Assembly (NCBI RefSeq): GCF_900102185.1
Contig: NZ_LT629690.1
Span: 2,852,001 to 2,916,000, forward strand
Source of the DNA: Terriglobus roseus
Lineage (GTDB): Bacteria; Acidobacteriota; Terriglobia; Terriglobales; Acidobacteriaceae
DNA length: 64,000 bases
Direction of reading: 5' to 3'
Under the pieces are notes generated by a model. That model did not search any database and was not told the DNA's origin. It saw only the letters and a program-made list of their open reading frames with translations. The first letter of the stretch is position 1. Every line of letters starts with the position of its first letter. A program made the translations under genes and the position numbers. Below are positions 7,164 to 15,489 of the stretch, in pieces.

Positions 7164-8555
7164 CTAATTCTTCTTTGTTCTGGTTGCTGTTTTTCGCGCA
7201 GACGATTTCTTGCTTGTTGCGCGGGCTTTTCCAACTTCTAGGGTTGTGATGTGGACGATCCCATCGGACGCTTTCAGATCATCTGTGGAAACGAATTCAC
7301 TTTCTGCCTCAAGCTCAGCAACGAGCAATTGCCGCGGCACTTCTGTGCCGGATTTCGTGCTGCCAAATTTTCCCGATTTTGTGGAGCAGAGTGTATCCAG
7401 CCGATTGTGTGTTCCCTCTCCACCCTTGCGAGCGAACATCTTCCATAGAGACTTCGGCGTGGCGTTCAGACTTCCATGATGCCCAACCTTGTAAAGAGAA
7501 ACGTCCTTTAGAAGATTTTTCCATTCGGGATTTTGTAGAGCGAAAGACCAGTTTTCAATCTGCGCATCTCCAGGGAACAACAACTTCTGATCACCTGTCT
7601 CGAATAGAAGAATGACACTGGTGTTGTTCATCACACTATCCAGGTCGCGCACAAGGTCAAGCGACTGGCCAGCATGGATCTTCTGCGATTGCGCAATGAA
7701 CCATCGCATGTTGGGTGAGCGGGATGCCTTGGGAAGTGTCTTGTGTTGGATGAACCACTTTGACCCCTGCTTCGCGCCGTTTGCTGAAGTTCCAGCGGCT
7801 CGTTGCGATGCCCAGAAGCTGCGAAACTGCCAAAATTCATCGGGATCTTGCGAACGTTCTTTGCGAATTGCTTCACTCTGCTCAAGAGTTGGGGGCCCGA
7901 GCACTGTGATTTTCACGCCAGGGATCAACCCGTCAAGAGACATCCCGGCATTGACGTAATGCGCTTTCGTCTTCTTGCCCATTGCCATGAGATTCTTCAC
8001 TGCTGATAGATTGGCAAGGTTATTTTCTCCAACGAAGCTGAGCTGCCGCAGCGTTTCCGATCCGGCGACCAAATGCTGGCTGCCAATGCGATCCACGATC
8101 GTACTGGCAACACTATGCATGTCATTCAGCGAAGCGACAAAGTGAGCAGTACGATCCGCCTTAGAGAGATCTGCAGGCGGTGTCGTAGCCTTCTTCGCGT
8201 CCGTTGCAGCGTCAGGGTCTTCGGTCCAGGGCTGAATCACATGGACAGGATTCAATGCTGCTATCACACGACCCGTCGCGGAATCGTCCGTCGCGAAACC
8301 ACTGATGTGATCACGATGACGATGGGTGGCGACAAGAATATCGAGGCTTCCTTTACAAACCTCCGCGATGTCTTTCGCAATCGCGGACATGTAATCGCTC
8401 TTAATTCTTTTAGAGCCTGGAGCTGCTGTGCTGCCATAGTCAATCAGCACGTGGGTATCTTTTTGCGCATGAAATGTAAGTAGAAAGCAGTCGCCGAAAC
8501 CCACGTTATACATGCGGACGGTGATGGAAGAAGGCGCCTGGGGATCATTGACCAT
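7164..8555 (-). CDS. ComEC/Rec2-like metallo-beta-lactamase-fold hydrolase with basic C-terminal tail
   Basis: 463 residues. MBL fold: N-terminal strand MYNVGFGDCFLLTF and LIDYGST, then the metal motif ATHRHRDHISGF (HxHxDH), and later LLFPGDAQIE and YKVGHHGSLNATP, which are the features of the ComEC/Rec2-like branch that cleaves phosphodiesters or related bonds. There are no membrane segments, so it is the soluble stand-alone form. The final 20 residues are basic (SKKSSARKTATRTKKN), echoing the tails of its neighbours. It starts 3 bp after the gluzincin stop, with GAGGAA as ribosome binding site, so the two are translationally linked. Confidence 0.85.
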   Translation of the reverse strand: MVNDPQAPSSITVRMYNVGFGDCFLLTFHAQKDTHVLIDYGSTAAPGSKRIKSDYMSAIAKDIAEVCKGSLDILVATHRHRDHISGFATDDSATGRVIAALNPVHVIQPWTEDPDAATDAKKATTPPADLSKADRTAHFVASLNDMHSVASTIVDRIGSQHLVAGSETLRQLSFVGENNLANLSAVKNLMAMGKKTKAHYVNAGMSLDGLIPGVKITVLGPPTLEQSEAIRKERSQDPDEFWQFRSFWASQRAAGTSANGAKQGSKWFIQHKTLPKASRSPNMRWFIAQSQKIHAGQSLDLVRDLDSVMNNTSVILLFETGDQKLLFPGDAQIENWSFALQNPEWKNLLKDVSLYKVGHHGSLNATPKSLWKMFARKGGEGTHNRLDTLCSTKSGKFGSTKSGTEVPRQLLVAELEAESEFVSTDDLKASDGIVHITTLEVGKARATSKKSSARKTATRTKKN

Positions 8556-8558
8556 CGT

Positions 8559-10313
8559 CTATTCCTCCTCTTCGTTTGCAATGTTGGCGGATCGATACCA
8601 CCCTGTGCTCCTCAGACGATGCATGCTTGCAAACGCCCGCATCTTGGAAGCCCCCGGACTGAATGCACCATTCTCCCAGAGGTACTTCAGACGGGAAGAC
8701 TGACGAGTCTGGTGTCTGTCGGAAGATGAAAGCACACTGTTGCCGATGTTGTATTTCACGTGACCGTACTCATCGAAGACCACGGCATTGCCACCGTAAA
8801 GCGTTACTTCTGTACTGTCTGGCATGCCCACCGGTTTCTGCACGCCAAGCTTCGCTAACTCGCGCGCGAATACCTTGAGCTGTTGGTGGTATTCGACAAC
8901 CGTTTCACGAAGGGTGAACCCATCGCGCCCCGTTCGCACGCAGGGCCTGACTGAGAGCACACGAGTCAGAGCCTGCTCATTCAGTCGAAACGCCTTTCTG
9001 TTCACCCAGAGGAAACGGAAAAGTTCGTCGGGATCAGCCTTCATCGATTCAAAATGCGTACGGTCATATTTGAACGGGATCTTGGCGGGCGGGACCTCCC
9101 AAGTTCCTGGCTCGTGGCCTATTGCGCCTTTGGAACTCGGCTTGATTCCGAACTCTGCAAACCATTTCCGCAAAGCGGAACGCATCTTGTACTTATCATC
9201 TTTGGGGTTAAGCTCCCAATCGGCGGTGAGAACACCGCTGGCGAAGTCACTGAACTGCAGATCAGTAGGTGGGCAGTAATCGATTGCACGGATGAAAACC
9301 GTGAGCATGCGATCTGCGATTTCTGCGCCCTCTTCTGAAGCGCGATCGCGATCTACCTTGGACTCACTTCCGACCGCGGTGAGACGTTCGATCCAGATCT
9401 CAAGAAATGCATTCAACACTGCGGCGACCAACACTTCACCGCACATGTGAGGTTCCTGGTACAGCGACGAAGAAAGATAGTCGGGACTTGGCGGAAGAGA
9501 AACAGAGCGTCGCAATGCCTGACCGTGAATACCGGATAATTCCGCACCCATCTCAGAGGCAAGTCCAAAGAGAGCCGACTGTCGCAGCTTGTCTGGTGTG
9601 AGATTCATACGATCGATGCTGACGTTATCGATATTCTTCATGCCCAGATCGACTAACTTGGCGACGACGGATTGTGCGGAGAAAACTGATAGCAACGCAA
9701 CGATGTCTGCAAATGCTTCGTGGAAGCCCGCCTGCTGCGGAGAAGATGGATCCATGTAGCGTTCGCGTAGCCCATCCAGCAATGCATGCGTGGTCTCATG
9801 CGCAACGATTTCGTGTGACAGGCAGGTGAAGACAGTACGGCGCGTGTTGAAGCTAGGGAAATATCCGAAAAAGAGCCCCTGCGCTTGATCAGAGTAAAAA
9901 GCATTTGCATCGGAGAAAGCGTGGGGTGAAACCTGTATCTGGTGGCCACCGAAGCTCCACGATGCCCTACGACCCAACGCGAGTTCGAAACGTGCGAGGG
10001 TCTTCATAATCACGGTGTAGGTCATCCACGCATGAAAATCGAGGCTTTTCAGTAGCTCGGTATCAGAGGTGTTGGCCCAGGGATCTTCGGGAAGCTGATC
10101 GTCGCAGTTCGTCGCTACACGCATGCGACCGCATGGATAGAGAACATCACGTGTCGCGTCGTAGTCGATCACGTGGACGCGACAACCGCGCGGTCCTCGG
10201 TCCAACACTTCATTCGGAATTTCAACCTGCGTCCGCAAGAGCTTCCCATCGCTTCCCTTCACGCTGGGATCAAGGGCGAGGATGGTCACCTTACGGGTCG
10301 GGTAGTAGGACAT
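8559..10313 (-). CDS. Gluzincin-type zinc metallopeptidase
   Basis: 584 residues. The zinc site is AHETTHALLDG (HExxH) followed after about 20 residues by HEAFADI, the Glu-xxx-Asp helix that supplies the third ligand in thermolysin-like (M4/M36-like) gluzincins. No secretion signal or propeptide is obvious at the N-terminus (MSYYPTRKVTILALDPSVKG), unlike secreted thermolysins, suggesting a cytoplasmic or non-Sec-exported enzyme. The C-terminus is acidic (EEEE), in contrast to the basic tails of its neighbours. First gene of the operon that continues with the MBL hydrolase and metzincin. Divergent from the SGNH-like gene across 225 bp that should hold both promoters. Confidence 0.82.
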   Translation of the reverse strand: MSYYPTRKVTILALDPSVKGSDGKLLRTQVEIPNEVLDRGPRGCRVHVIDYDATRDVLYPCGRMRVATNCDDQLPEDPWANTSDTELLKSLDFHAWMTYTVIMKTLARFELALGRRASWSFGGHQIQVSPHAFSDANAFYSDQAQGLFFGYFPSFNTRRTVFTCLSHEIVAHETTHALLDGLRERYMDPSSPQQAGFHEAFADIVALLSVFSAQSVVAKLVDLGMKNIDNVSIDRMNLTPDKLRQSALFGLASEMGAELSGIHGQALRRSVSLPPSPDYLSSSLYQEPHMCGEVLVAAVLNAFLEIWIERLTAVGSESKVDRDRASEEGAEIADRMLTVFIRAIDYCPPTDLQFSDFASGVLTADWELNPKDDKYKMRSALRKWFAEFGIKPSSKGAIGHEPGTWEVPPAKIPFKYDRTHFESMKADPDELFRFLWVNRKAFRLNEQALTRVLSVRPCVRTGRDGFTLRETVVEYHQQLKVFARELAKLGVQKPVGMPDSTEVTLYGGNAVVFDEYGHVKYNIGNSVLSSSDRHQTRQSSRLKYLWENGAFSPGASKMRAFASMHRLRSTGWYRSANIANEEEE

Positions 10314-10538
10314 GCCGACCGCCTGTCTTACAGCAATATGCGCGGGTAATAAACAAAAACAACTCTCATCCAGACCCTGGGCAAAGTCAACACCTTTGAT
10401 AAGTGAACAAGCCGTGACAACGACATCGAATCTAAGTCAACAAATCTTTTCTTGACATGGCAAGAAGCCGACCGTAGTTTCGCTCCAGTCAGGTAAACAA
10501 GCTCAGACGTATCGCAAGTCTTTATCTGGAGAGTCGTC

Positions 10539-11642
10539 ATGGCAAAAGCCGCAAAGAAAGCATCCGCAAAAAAGACAACGGCGAAGAAGGCTTCGGCCAA
10601 AAAGGCACCGGCCAAAAAAGCGGCGAAGAAGGTAACAACGGCGAAGCATGGCAGAGCTACGAGAGAGTCGTCTATTCAAAAAGCAGCGATACTGCAGGCC
10701 GATCAGATTCTTGCGCGGAGACAGGTTTCACGTAAAACGCGCGCCGCAGCTCTGAAGATTCACGTAGAGCGCGTTGAGGCACAGATGAAGTCCCCTGGTC
10801 GGGCTCGTGCCGGGATGCCGGTGGCTGAACGTGCTCCGATCGCCGCAGCGGCAGCTCTGCAGTCCGCGGGCTATCTCCTGGCAGTGGGTGACTCCTGGTT
10901 TGATTATCCCATTCACGATGTACTTACTAAGTTGGAAGACAACTACGCCTACAATGTCGAGTCCTCCGCACATAAGGGCGACCCGATTGAAGCGATGGTT
11001 TCTCACGTGGGGCAGATGGACAAATTTGCGCGATTGATGGACAAGATCGTCGCGCTGGGTGTGATGCCCAAAGCCATCCTCGTCTCCGGTGGTGGCGACG
11101 ATATTGCTGGGGATGCATTCGGCATGCTGATCAACAATATCGATCTGCCAATTGCAGGCTGGAATGAAGAAGTGGTGGCGGGCGTGATCGACACTCGCAT
11201 TGCAACGGCGTATCGCAAGATGTTTACGCTGCTAAATGTGTTGTGTCAGAGTGACCTCAAGCGCACTCTACCGATCCTGGTTCATGGATACGATTATCCC
11301 GTTCCGGATGGCCGCGGTTTCCTGGGAGGATGGGGCCCTCTGCCAGGACCATGGTTGAAACCAGGATTCGACGAAAAGCTGTTCATGGATCTGACGCAAA
11401 CGACGTCTATGATCGCCAAGCTGATCGATCGCTTCAACACGATGCTACAAAAGCTTGTGAAGGAACCAGGCTTTGAGAATGTTCGTTACGTCGACCTGCG
11501 TGGCACGCTCTCAAATGGTTCGGATTACAAGAAATACTGGGCGAATGAGTTGCATCCGACAGGAGGCGGCATCGGAGGGGGAAACGACGGCTTTGGCGCG
11601 GTAGCTGCGAAATTCCAAGAGGCTCTGCTCAAGTATTCATAA
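10539..11642 (+). CDS. SGNH/GDSL-like protein with histone-H1-like Lys/Ala-rich N-terminal tail
   Basis: 367 residues. The first 35 are a low-complexity basic segment (AKKASAKKTTAKKASAKK). The rest resembles SGNH hydrolases: block I is LLAVGDSWFDYP, with the nucleophile Ser; block III-like is SGGGDDIAG; the terminal block is NELHPT. In canonical enzymes these last two read GxND and DxxH, so Asn and Asp are exchanged here (GDD; NxxH), which may change or weaken activity. A GGAGAG site precedes the ATG. It is divergent from the metallopeptidase operon and shares its Lys-rich tail style, so I take it as part of the same system. It is convergent with ClC at its 3' end. Confidence 0.78.
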   Translation: MAKAAKKASAKKTTAKKASAKKAPAKKAAKKVTTAKHGRATRESSIQKAAILQADQILARRQVSRKTRAAALKIHVERVEAQMKSPGRARAGMPVAERAPIAAAAALQSAGYLLAVGDSWFDYPIHDVLTKLEDNYAYNVESSAHKGDPIEAMVSHVGQMDKFARLMDKIVALGVMPKAILVSGGGDDIAGDAFGMLINNIDLPIAGWNEEVVAGVIDTRIATAYRKMFTLLNVLCQSDLKRTLPILVHGYDYPVPDGRGFLGGWGPLPGPWLKPGFDEKLFMDLTQTTSMIAKLIDRFNTMLQKLVKEPGFENVRYVDLRGTLSNGSDYKKYWANELHPTGGGIGGGNDGFGAVAAKFQEALLKYS

Positions 11643-11654
11643 ATGGGTTGTATC

Positions 11655-13001
11655 TTAAGCCGCCGATTCCCGCGAATGGACATGTTGTGCTGGCGATACG
11701 GATGCGTCGCCAGAGATCACATACGCAATCGCTGCACCTACGAGGGCAGGAATCAAGAATCCGTGGCCACCAGTTGTTTCAGCCATAAACACCACAGCCG
11801 CTAGCGGAGCTTTGTAAGCTGCGGAGATGAAGGATGTCATTCCAACAGCCTCATACAGCCCTAAGGTCTGTGTGTGAACGACGCTTTGACCGAATGCTGC
11901 TCCAAGACTTCCACCACTTAAGAACAACGGAACAAACATTGCGCTAACTCCGCCCACTCCCAGCGTGCACGCGGTTGCTGCAAGCTTCATCAATGTGAAC
12001 AACAGTAGCTCTGGCGTTGAGTGATTCTGACCAATGATCATTCGCACTGCCTCGTAATTTGGGCCGAGCGGAACAAGGATTCCGGGATAGAAATGCAGGA
12101 ATATCAGGCCGCAGAGAGCCGTTCCCAGCCCACCGATTCCCATCTTGATCCAGTGCGGCACCGGCGACTGGACCACTGCTCGGCGCAACCTGCGGAATGA
12201 AATGACAAAGGTCATGGCGATAAGACCAATCAACATCCCCAATACTGCGCACCAGACAAGGTCTTTGGGTGTGTACGAGGGCGACGCGGTGAATGCAAAC
12301 AACGGCTCGCTGCCGAAGAAGACACCGAGTGTCATATAGGAAACAACCGACGCGATCAGAGACGGCACAAGAGCCTCATGCGCCATGTCGTCTTTGTATG
12401 GCATTTCCAACGCAAAGACGATACCGGTGAGAGGCGCGCGAAAGACTGCGGACATGCCTGCCGCAGCGCCACACAATAACAAGATGCGGCGATGGCGCGG
12501 GGTAAGCCCGAGCGCTGAGATTTTGGACAACCGCGACCAAACCCATGTGCCAATAGCTGCTCCGCCATAAATTGCGGGACCTTCAAGCGCTGCGCTTCCG
12601 CCAGACCCCACAGTAGTGATAGCTGCGATCAACTTCACAGGTGTCGAGCGCAAATCGATCTTTCCATCGTTCTCGTGATACATCTCGATCACTTCTTCCG
12701 TGGAATGCAGATTCGGATCGGGCGTTCCAAATTGCATGAGAAGACCAGTGACGATACCGCCGAGTGTTAAGCCTGGAATGATGATCCAATGATGCTCAAG
12801 ATACAGTGCCAGCACACTTGGCCAGACGTAACGCAGCAGAACGGTTGCAACGGCAGTAATTCCCAAGCCTGCAGTAATGCCAACAACAGGAGCGACGATC
12901 AGCCAGCGATGAAGATTGCGTTCGTAAGTGCTGGAAAGATCCTCATGCACTAACGGAAGAGAACGGCTTAACCAACCTCCTCTGGGCTTCTCAATCGTCA
13001 C
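11655..13001 (-). CDS. ClC-family chloride channel/antiporter
   Basis: 448 residues, many hydrophobic helices. The pore motifs are GSGGSAALEGPAIYGG (the GSGxP and GxEGP regions; the gating Glu is kept, the usual Gly-Arg before it is Ala-Leu), GVGGVSAMFVPLFLSGGSLG, and AAYKAPLAAVVFMAE near the end. It lacks C-terminal CBS domains. ClC proteins move Cl- or related anions across the inner membrane, usually in exchange for protons. Its start overlaps the end of the MarR gene by 4 bp, so the two are co-transcribed and likely co-regulated. Confidence 0.93.
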   Translation of the reverse strand: MTIEKPRGGWLSRSLPLVHEDLSSTYERNLHRWLIVAPVVGITAGLGITAVATVLLRYVWPSVLALYLEHHWIIIPGLTLGGIVTGLLMQFGTPDPNLHSTEEVIEMYHENDGKIDLRSTPVKLIAAITTVGSGGSAALEGPAIYGGAAIGTWVWSRLSKISALGLTPRHRRILLLCGAAAGMSAVFRAPLTGIVFALEMPYKDDMAHEALVPSLIASVVSYMTLGVFFGSEPLFAFTASPSYTPKDLVWCAVLGMLIGLIAMTFVISFRRLRRAVVQSPVPHWIKMGIGGLGTALCGLIFLHFYPGILVPLGPNYEAVRMIIGQNHSTPELLLFTLMKLAATACTLGVGGVSAMFVPLFLSGGSLGAAFGQSVVHTQTLGLYEAVGMTSFISAAYKAPLAAVVFMAETTGGHGFLIPALVGAAIAYVISGDASVSPAQHVHSRESAA

Positions 13002-13441
13002 TCTACTTCTCCTTCGAATTCGCCATCGAACATAGCTATCTTGTTGAGCGAGGCGATCAGTTCAGGCGCCCACTGGCGCAGTTCGCGGGCGTGATCTCTG
13101 GAGAGTCGCCCCAACATCTTCTTGCCAGCGGGTGTCAGCTGCAGAATCACGTAGCGCCGATTTTCTTTGAGCTTGTCGCGCACAAGAAAACCAGCGGCTT
13201 CGCATCGCTTGCAGAGTTCCACGGCACTGTTATGTTGCAACTGAAGCCGCTCAGCAATATACGCAACGGTGACAAGCGTATCTGCAGGTGCACCGGCGAC
13301 CTGTAACAAAAGCTGATGTTGTTGTGGAAGAAGTCCCGCCTTCTCTGCCGCCAGTTCACTGTAATGAAGAAAGCGGCGCAGATCCGCACGAAAGGCTGCC
13401 AGCACGACCGTCAGTTGCCTATCTGTCGAAGTCGACTTCAC
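12998..13441 (-). CDS. MarR-family transcriptional regulator
   Basis: 147 residues with the MarR winged helix: LPQQHQLLLQVAG, then VAYIAERLQLQHNSAVELCK (recognition helix), then the wing DKLKENRRYVILQLTPAGKK. The GTG at 13441 gives MKSTSTDRQLTV; the next possible starts are far inside the domain. No Shine-Dalgarno is seen before it, because the start codon lies inside a 45-base palindrome (13432-13476). First gene of an operon with ClC (4-bp overlap). MarR proteins bind such palindromes as dimers and release on ligand or oxidant binding; autoregulation is the simplest reading. Confidence 0.9.
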   Translation of the reverse strand: MKSTSTDRQLTVVLAAFRADLRRFLHYSELAAEKAGLLPQQHQLLLQVAGAPADTLVTVAYIAERLQLQHNSAVELCKRCEAAGFLVRDKLKENRRYVILQLTPAGKKMLGRLSRDHARELRQWAPELIASLNKIAMFDGEFEGEVE

Positions 13442-13476
13442 ACATATATCGTAACACGATATATGTGTGAAGTCGA
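13432..13476. promoter_or_regulatory. 21-bp perfect inverted repeat at the MarR start (candidate operator)
   Basis: Arms 13432-13452 and 13456-13476 separated by AAC. The centre ATATATCGT-AAC-ACGATATAT is typical of MarR-type operators; the outer half (TCGACTTCACAC and its complement) extends perfectly into the first codons of marR. The fact that the arms continue beyond a usual 15-20 bp operator into coding sequence is unusual. Confidence 0.75.
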
Positions 13477-13488
13477 GGCTCCGGCTTT

Positions 13489-14454
13489 CTAGAACCAGCG
13501 ACGCATGCGAAAAAACGCCAGGGGAAGCACCACGGACAACAGCATTAAGCCCAAGGCGTACGGATAGCCATGGACCCAGTGCAATTCCGGCATGTGCTCG
13601 AAGTTCATTCCATAAATGGAGCCAATCAGCGTGGGCGGAAGGAAAATAACCGCGGCTACGCTAAGCGTCTTCATAATCGCGTTCTGTTGAATCGAGATAA
13701 GGCCGATATTGGAATCAAGCAGGAATTGAATCTGTGTCTGAAGAAAGTTGTCGTGTTCTAACAGCGACTGCACATCCAACGTGAGCGTTTTCAGCCTCGT
13801 GTCGAGAGCAGCATAATTTTCAATCTCAAGCTTCAAGAATGGGAGAGCACGGCCAATACTATGGAGGCTTTGACGTACGCGCGCCGCGAGTTCACCCGCA
13901 TTGCCGATGCGCGTCAATACCTGACTTAAATCCTTTGCTGCGATGCTTTCCATGGACGTGGAGGTATCGCGCGAAAATATCTCAAGCGAGATGGGATCCA
14001 GTGCATCACCTATCTCTTCCAGTATGTCGGCGTTGCGGTCAACGATGGTCTCCAGCAAACAGAGCAGCAGCGACTGTGAAGACGGAAAGGCTTGTTCCGG
14101 CTTGTGTGTACGTGCAAGAAACTGGGAAAAGGATTTTGGTTCTGAGTAACGCAGCGTGATGAATTGTTGCCGCACCAGGACCAGCGTGAAGCTTGTCAGT
14201 CCGGGCTCTCCCCTGCTTCCCCGCTCCACCGCACGCACGGTGATATACGTGGCATTTCCTTCGTGGTAAAGCGCGCTGCTGCTCTCCACTTCACGCATTT
14301 CTTCCCGCGTTGGAATGGTGATACTTAGTTCCGCTTCAACGCGTTGTTCTTCTTCGGAGGAGGGCGCATACAAATCGATCCATGCAGCGTCTTTCAGATC
14401 GCCTTCTGCACCAACTTCCAACTGCCCGCCGCGGTCATAGTATGTCGTTAACAT
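13489..14454 (-). CDS. corA: CorA-family magnesium/cobalt transporter
   Basis: 321 residues. A large acidic cytoplasmic N-terminal domain with a long helix is followed by two C-terminal membrane helices joined by the signature YGMN (residues about 281-284: IGSIYGMNFEHMPEL), and the C-terminus is basic (FFRMRRWF). This is the standard CorA length and layout; it forms a pentameric Mg2+ channel in the inner membrane. The ATG at 14454 overlaps the end of the yhhQ-like gene by 7 bp, indicating coupling. Confidence 0.93.
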   Translation of the reverse strand: MLTTYYDRGGQLEVGAEGDLKDAAWIDLYAPSSEEEQRVEAELSITIPTREEMREVESSSALYHEGNATYITVRAVERGSRGEPGLTSFTLVLVRQQFITLRYSEPKSFSQFLARTHKPEQAFPSSQSLLLCLLETIVDRNADILEEIGDALDPISLEIFSRDTSTSMESIAAKDLSQVLTRIGNAGELAARVRQSLHSIGRALPFLKLEIENYAALDTRLKTLTLDVQSLLEHDNFLQTQIQFLLDSNIGLISIQQNAIMKTLSVAAVIFLPPTLIGSIYGMNFEHMPELHWVHGYPYALGLMLLSVVLPLAFFRMRRWF

Positions 14455-15164
14455 TCTGAGGAGGAAGCAGCCTTTCTCTCGGTAAATCGAAATGGATTGA
14501 AAGACGTGTGCCGGTCAAAACTTTCGCCGCCTTCGATTCGCTTCAGAGCATAGATGACCGCATACGTTAGCGGTGTTGCCAGCACTTCATAGCCAACCTT
14601 CAATGCATAGCTGCTAAGAATCATGAAGAACATTGTTCTTGCCGGGACGATGCCACCGAAAGTCAGGACAACCACCAGAGTTGTATCGATCGCTTGTCCG
14701 ACGACGGTGGAACCCACGGTGCGTGTCCAGAGCCAACGTCCGTTTGTCAGCAGCTTCAACCTGGCCATGACATAGCTGTTGGCAAATTCTCCAAACCAGA
14801 AGGCGGCAAGACTTGCAGCGAGGATGCGAGGGATAAATCCAAAGACGGCTGAGAAAGCCTCCTGATTATGCCAAGAGGGATCGGCTGGAAGCTTAATCGC
14901 CAATGCTGCCGCAACATAGAGCAAGGCCGTGGCAAAGAAGCCAAGCCAGATGGCACGACGCGAAGCAGCATACCCATACACTTCGGTGAAAACATCTCCA
15001 AAAATGTATGTGATGGGAAAGAGCAAAATCGCTGCCGAAACGGGCAGCCCGCCGATAAGGCATATCTTCTGCGCCAGGAGGTTTGACACCAGCAGAATGA
15101 CGACAAAGGCTACCTGCAGTACATCCAACAAACGGCGAGTGGGCTGGTTGTGCGTCTGAGTCAT
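14448..15164 (-). CDS. YhhQ/VUT-family queuosine-precursor transporter
   Basis: About 238 residues from the ATG at 15164 (MTQTHNQPTRRLLDVL); a start at 15224 would add 20 less plausible residues. About six hydrophobic helices with LLVSNLLAQKI, FPITYIFGDVFTEVYGY, FWFGEFANSYVMARLK and GSTVVGQAIDTTLVV, all hallmarks of the DUF165/YhhQ family. The E. coli member imports preQ0/preQ1. Overlaps corA by 7 bp. No queuosine biosynthesis gene or convincing preQ1 riboswitch was seen upstream. Confidence 0.9.
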   Translation of the reverse strand: MTQTHNQPTRRLLDVLQVAFVVILLVSNLLAQKICLIGGLPVSAAILLFPITYIFGDVFTEVYGYAASRRAIWLGFFATALLYVAAALAIKLPADPSWHNQEAFSAVFGFIPRILAASLAAFWFGEFANSYVMARLKLLTNGRWLWTRTVGSTVVGQAIDTTLVVVLTFGGIVPARTMFFMILSSYALKVGYEVLATPLTYAVIYALKRIEGGESFDRHTSFNPFRFTERKAASSSEC

Positions 15165-15287
15165 GATTGCGTTCCACTGGAGACTAGCACCCTTCTCCAG
15201 AGCCGCGTTTCGCAATTTTGACATCGAGCGCAGATACGACTAATCTTGGAAATGGCACAGCGTGATCCCACGCTTGAGTGCAGGTGC

Positions 15288-15363
15288 GTCCCCGTCGTCC
15301 AGTGGCCCAGGACACCGCCCTTTCACGGCGGTAACACGGGTTCGAATCCCGTCGGGGACGCCA
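15288..15363 (+). tRNA. tRNA-Glu(TTC)
   Basis: Complete cloverleaf: acceptor GTCCCCG (15288-15294) pairs with CGGGGAC (15353-15359), discriminator G, encoded CCA at 15361-15363. Anticodon stem CCGCC/GGCGG with loop CTTTCAC gives anticodon TTC. The T-arm ACGGGTTCGAATCCCGT is canonical. The 126 bases after it (15364-15489) hold nothing I can name. Confidence 0.97.
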
Positions 15364-15489
15364 TTTAAATCCCTCAAAATCTTGCGAGCGCGCTCCACCG
15401 CATAGGGCATTTCTTTTCCGTGCCTTAAAGCTGGAATTCCAGTCGAGGTGCAGTTGCGTATCGAAGCTCGCAAGGTATCTCGTTCCCGG

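Noticed and set aside
15165-15287. preQ1 riboswitch upstream of the YhhQ-like gene
   Set aside because: No convincing preQ1 aptamer core (C-rich loop and A-rich tail) could be found by eye.
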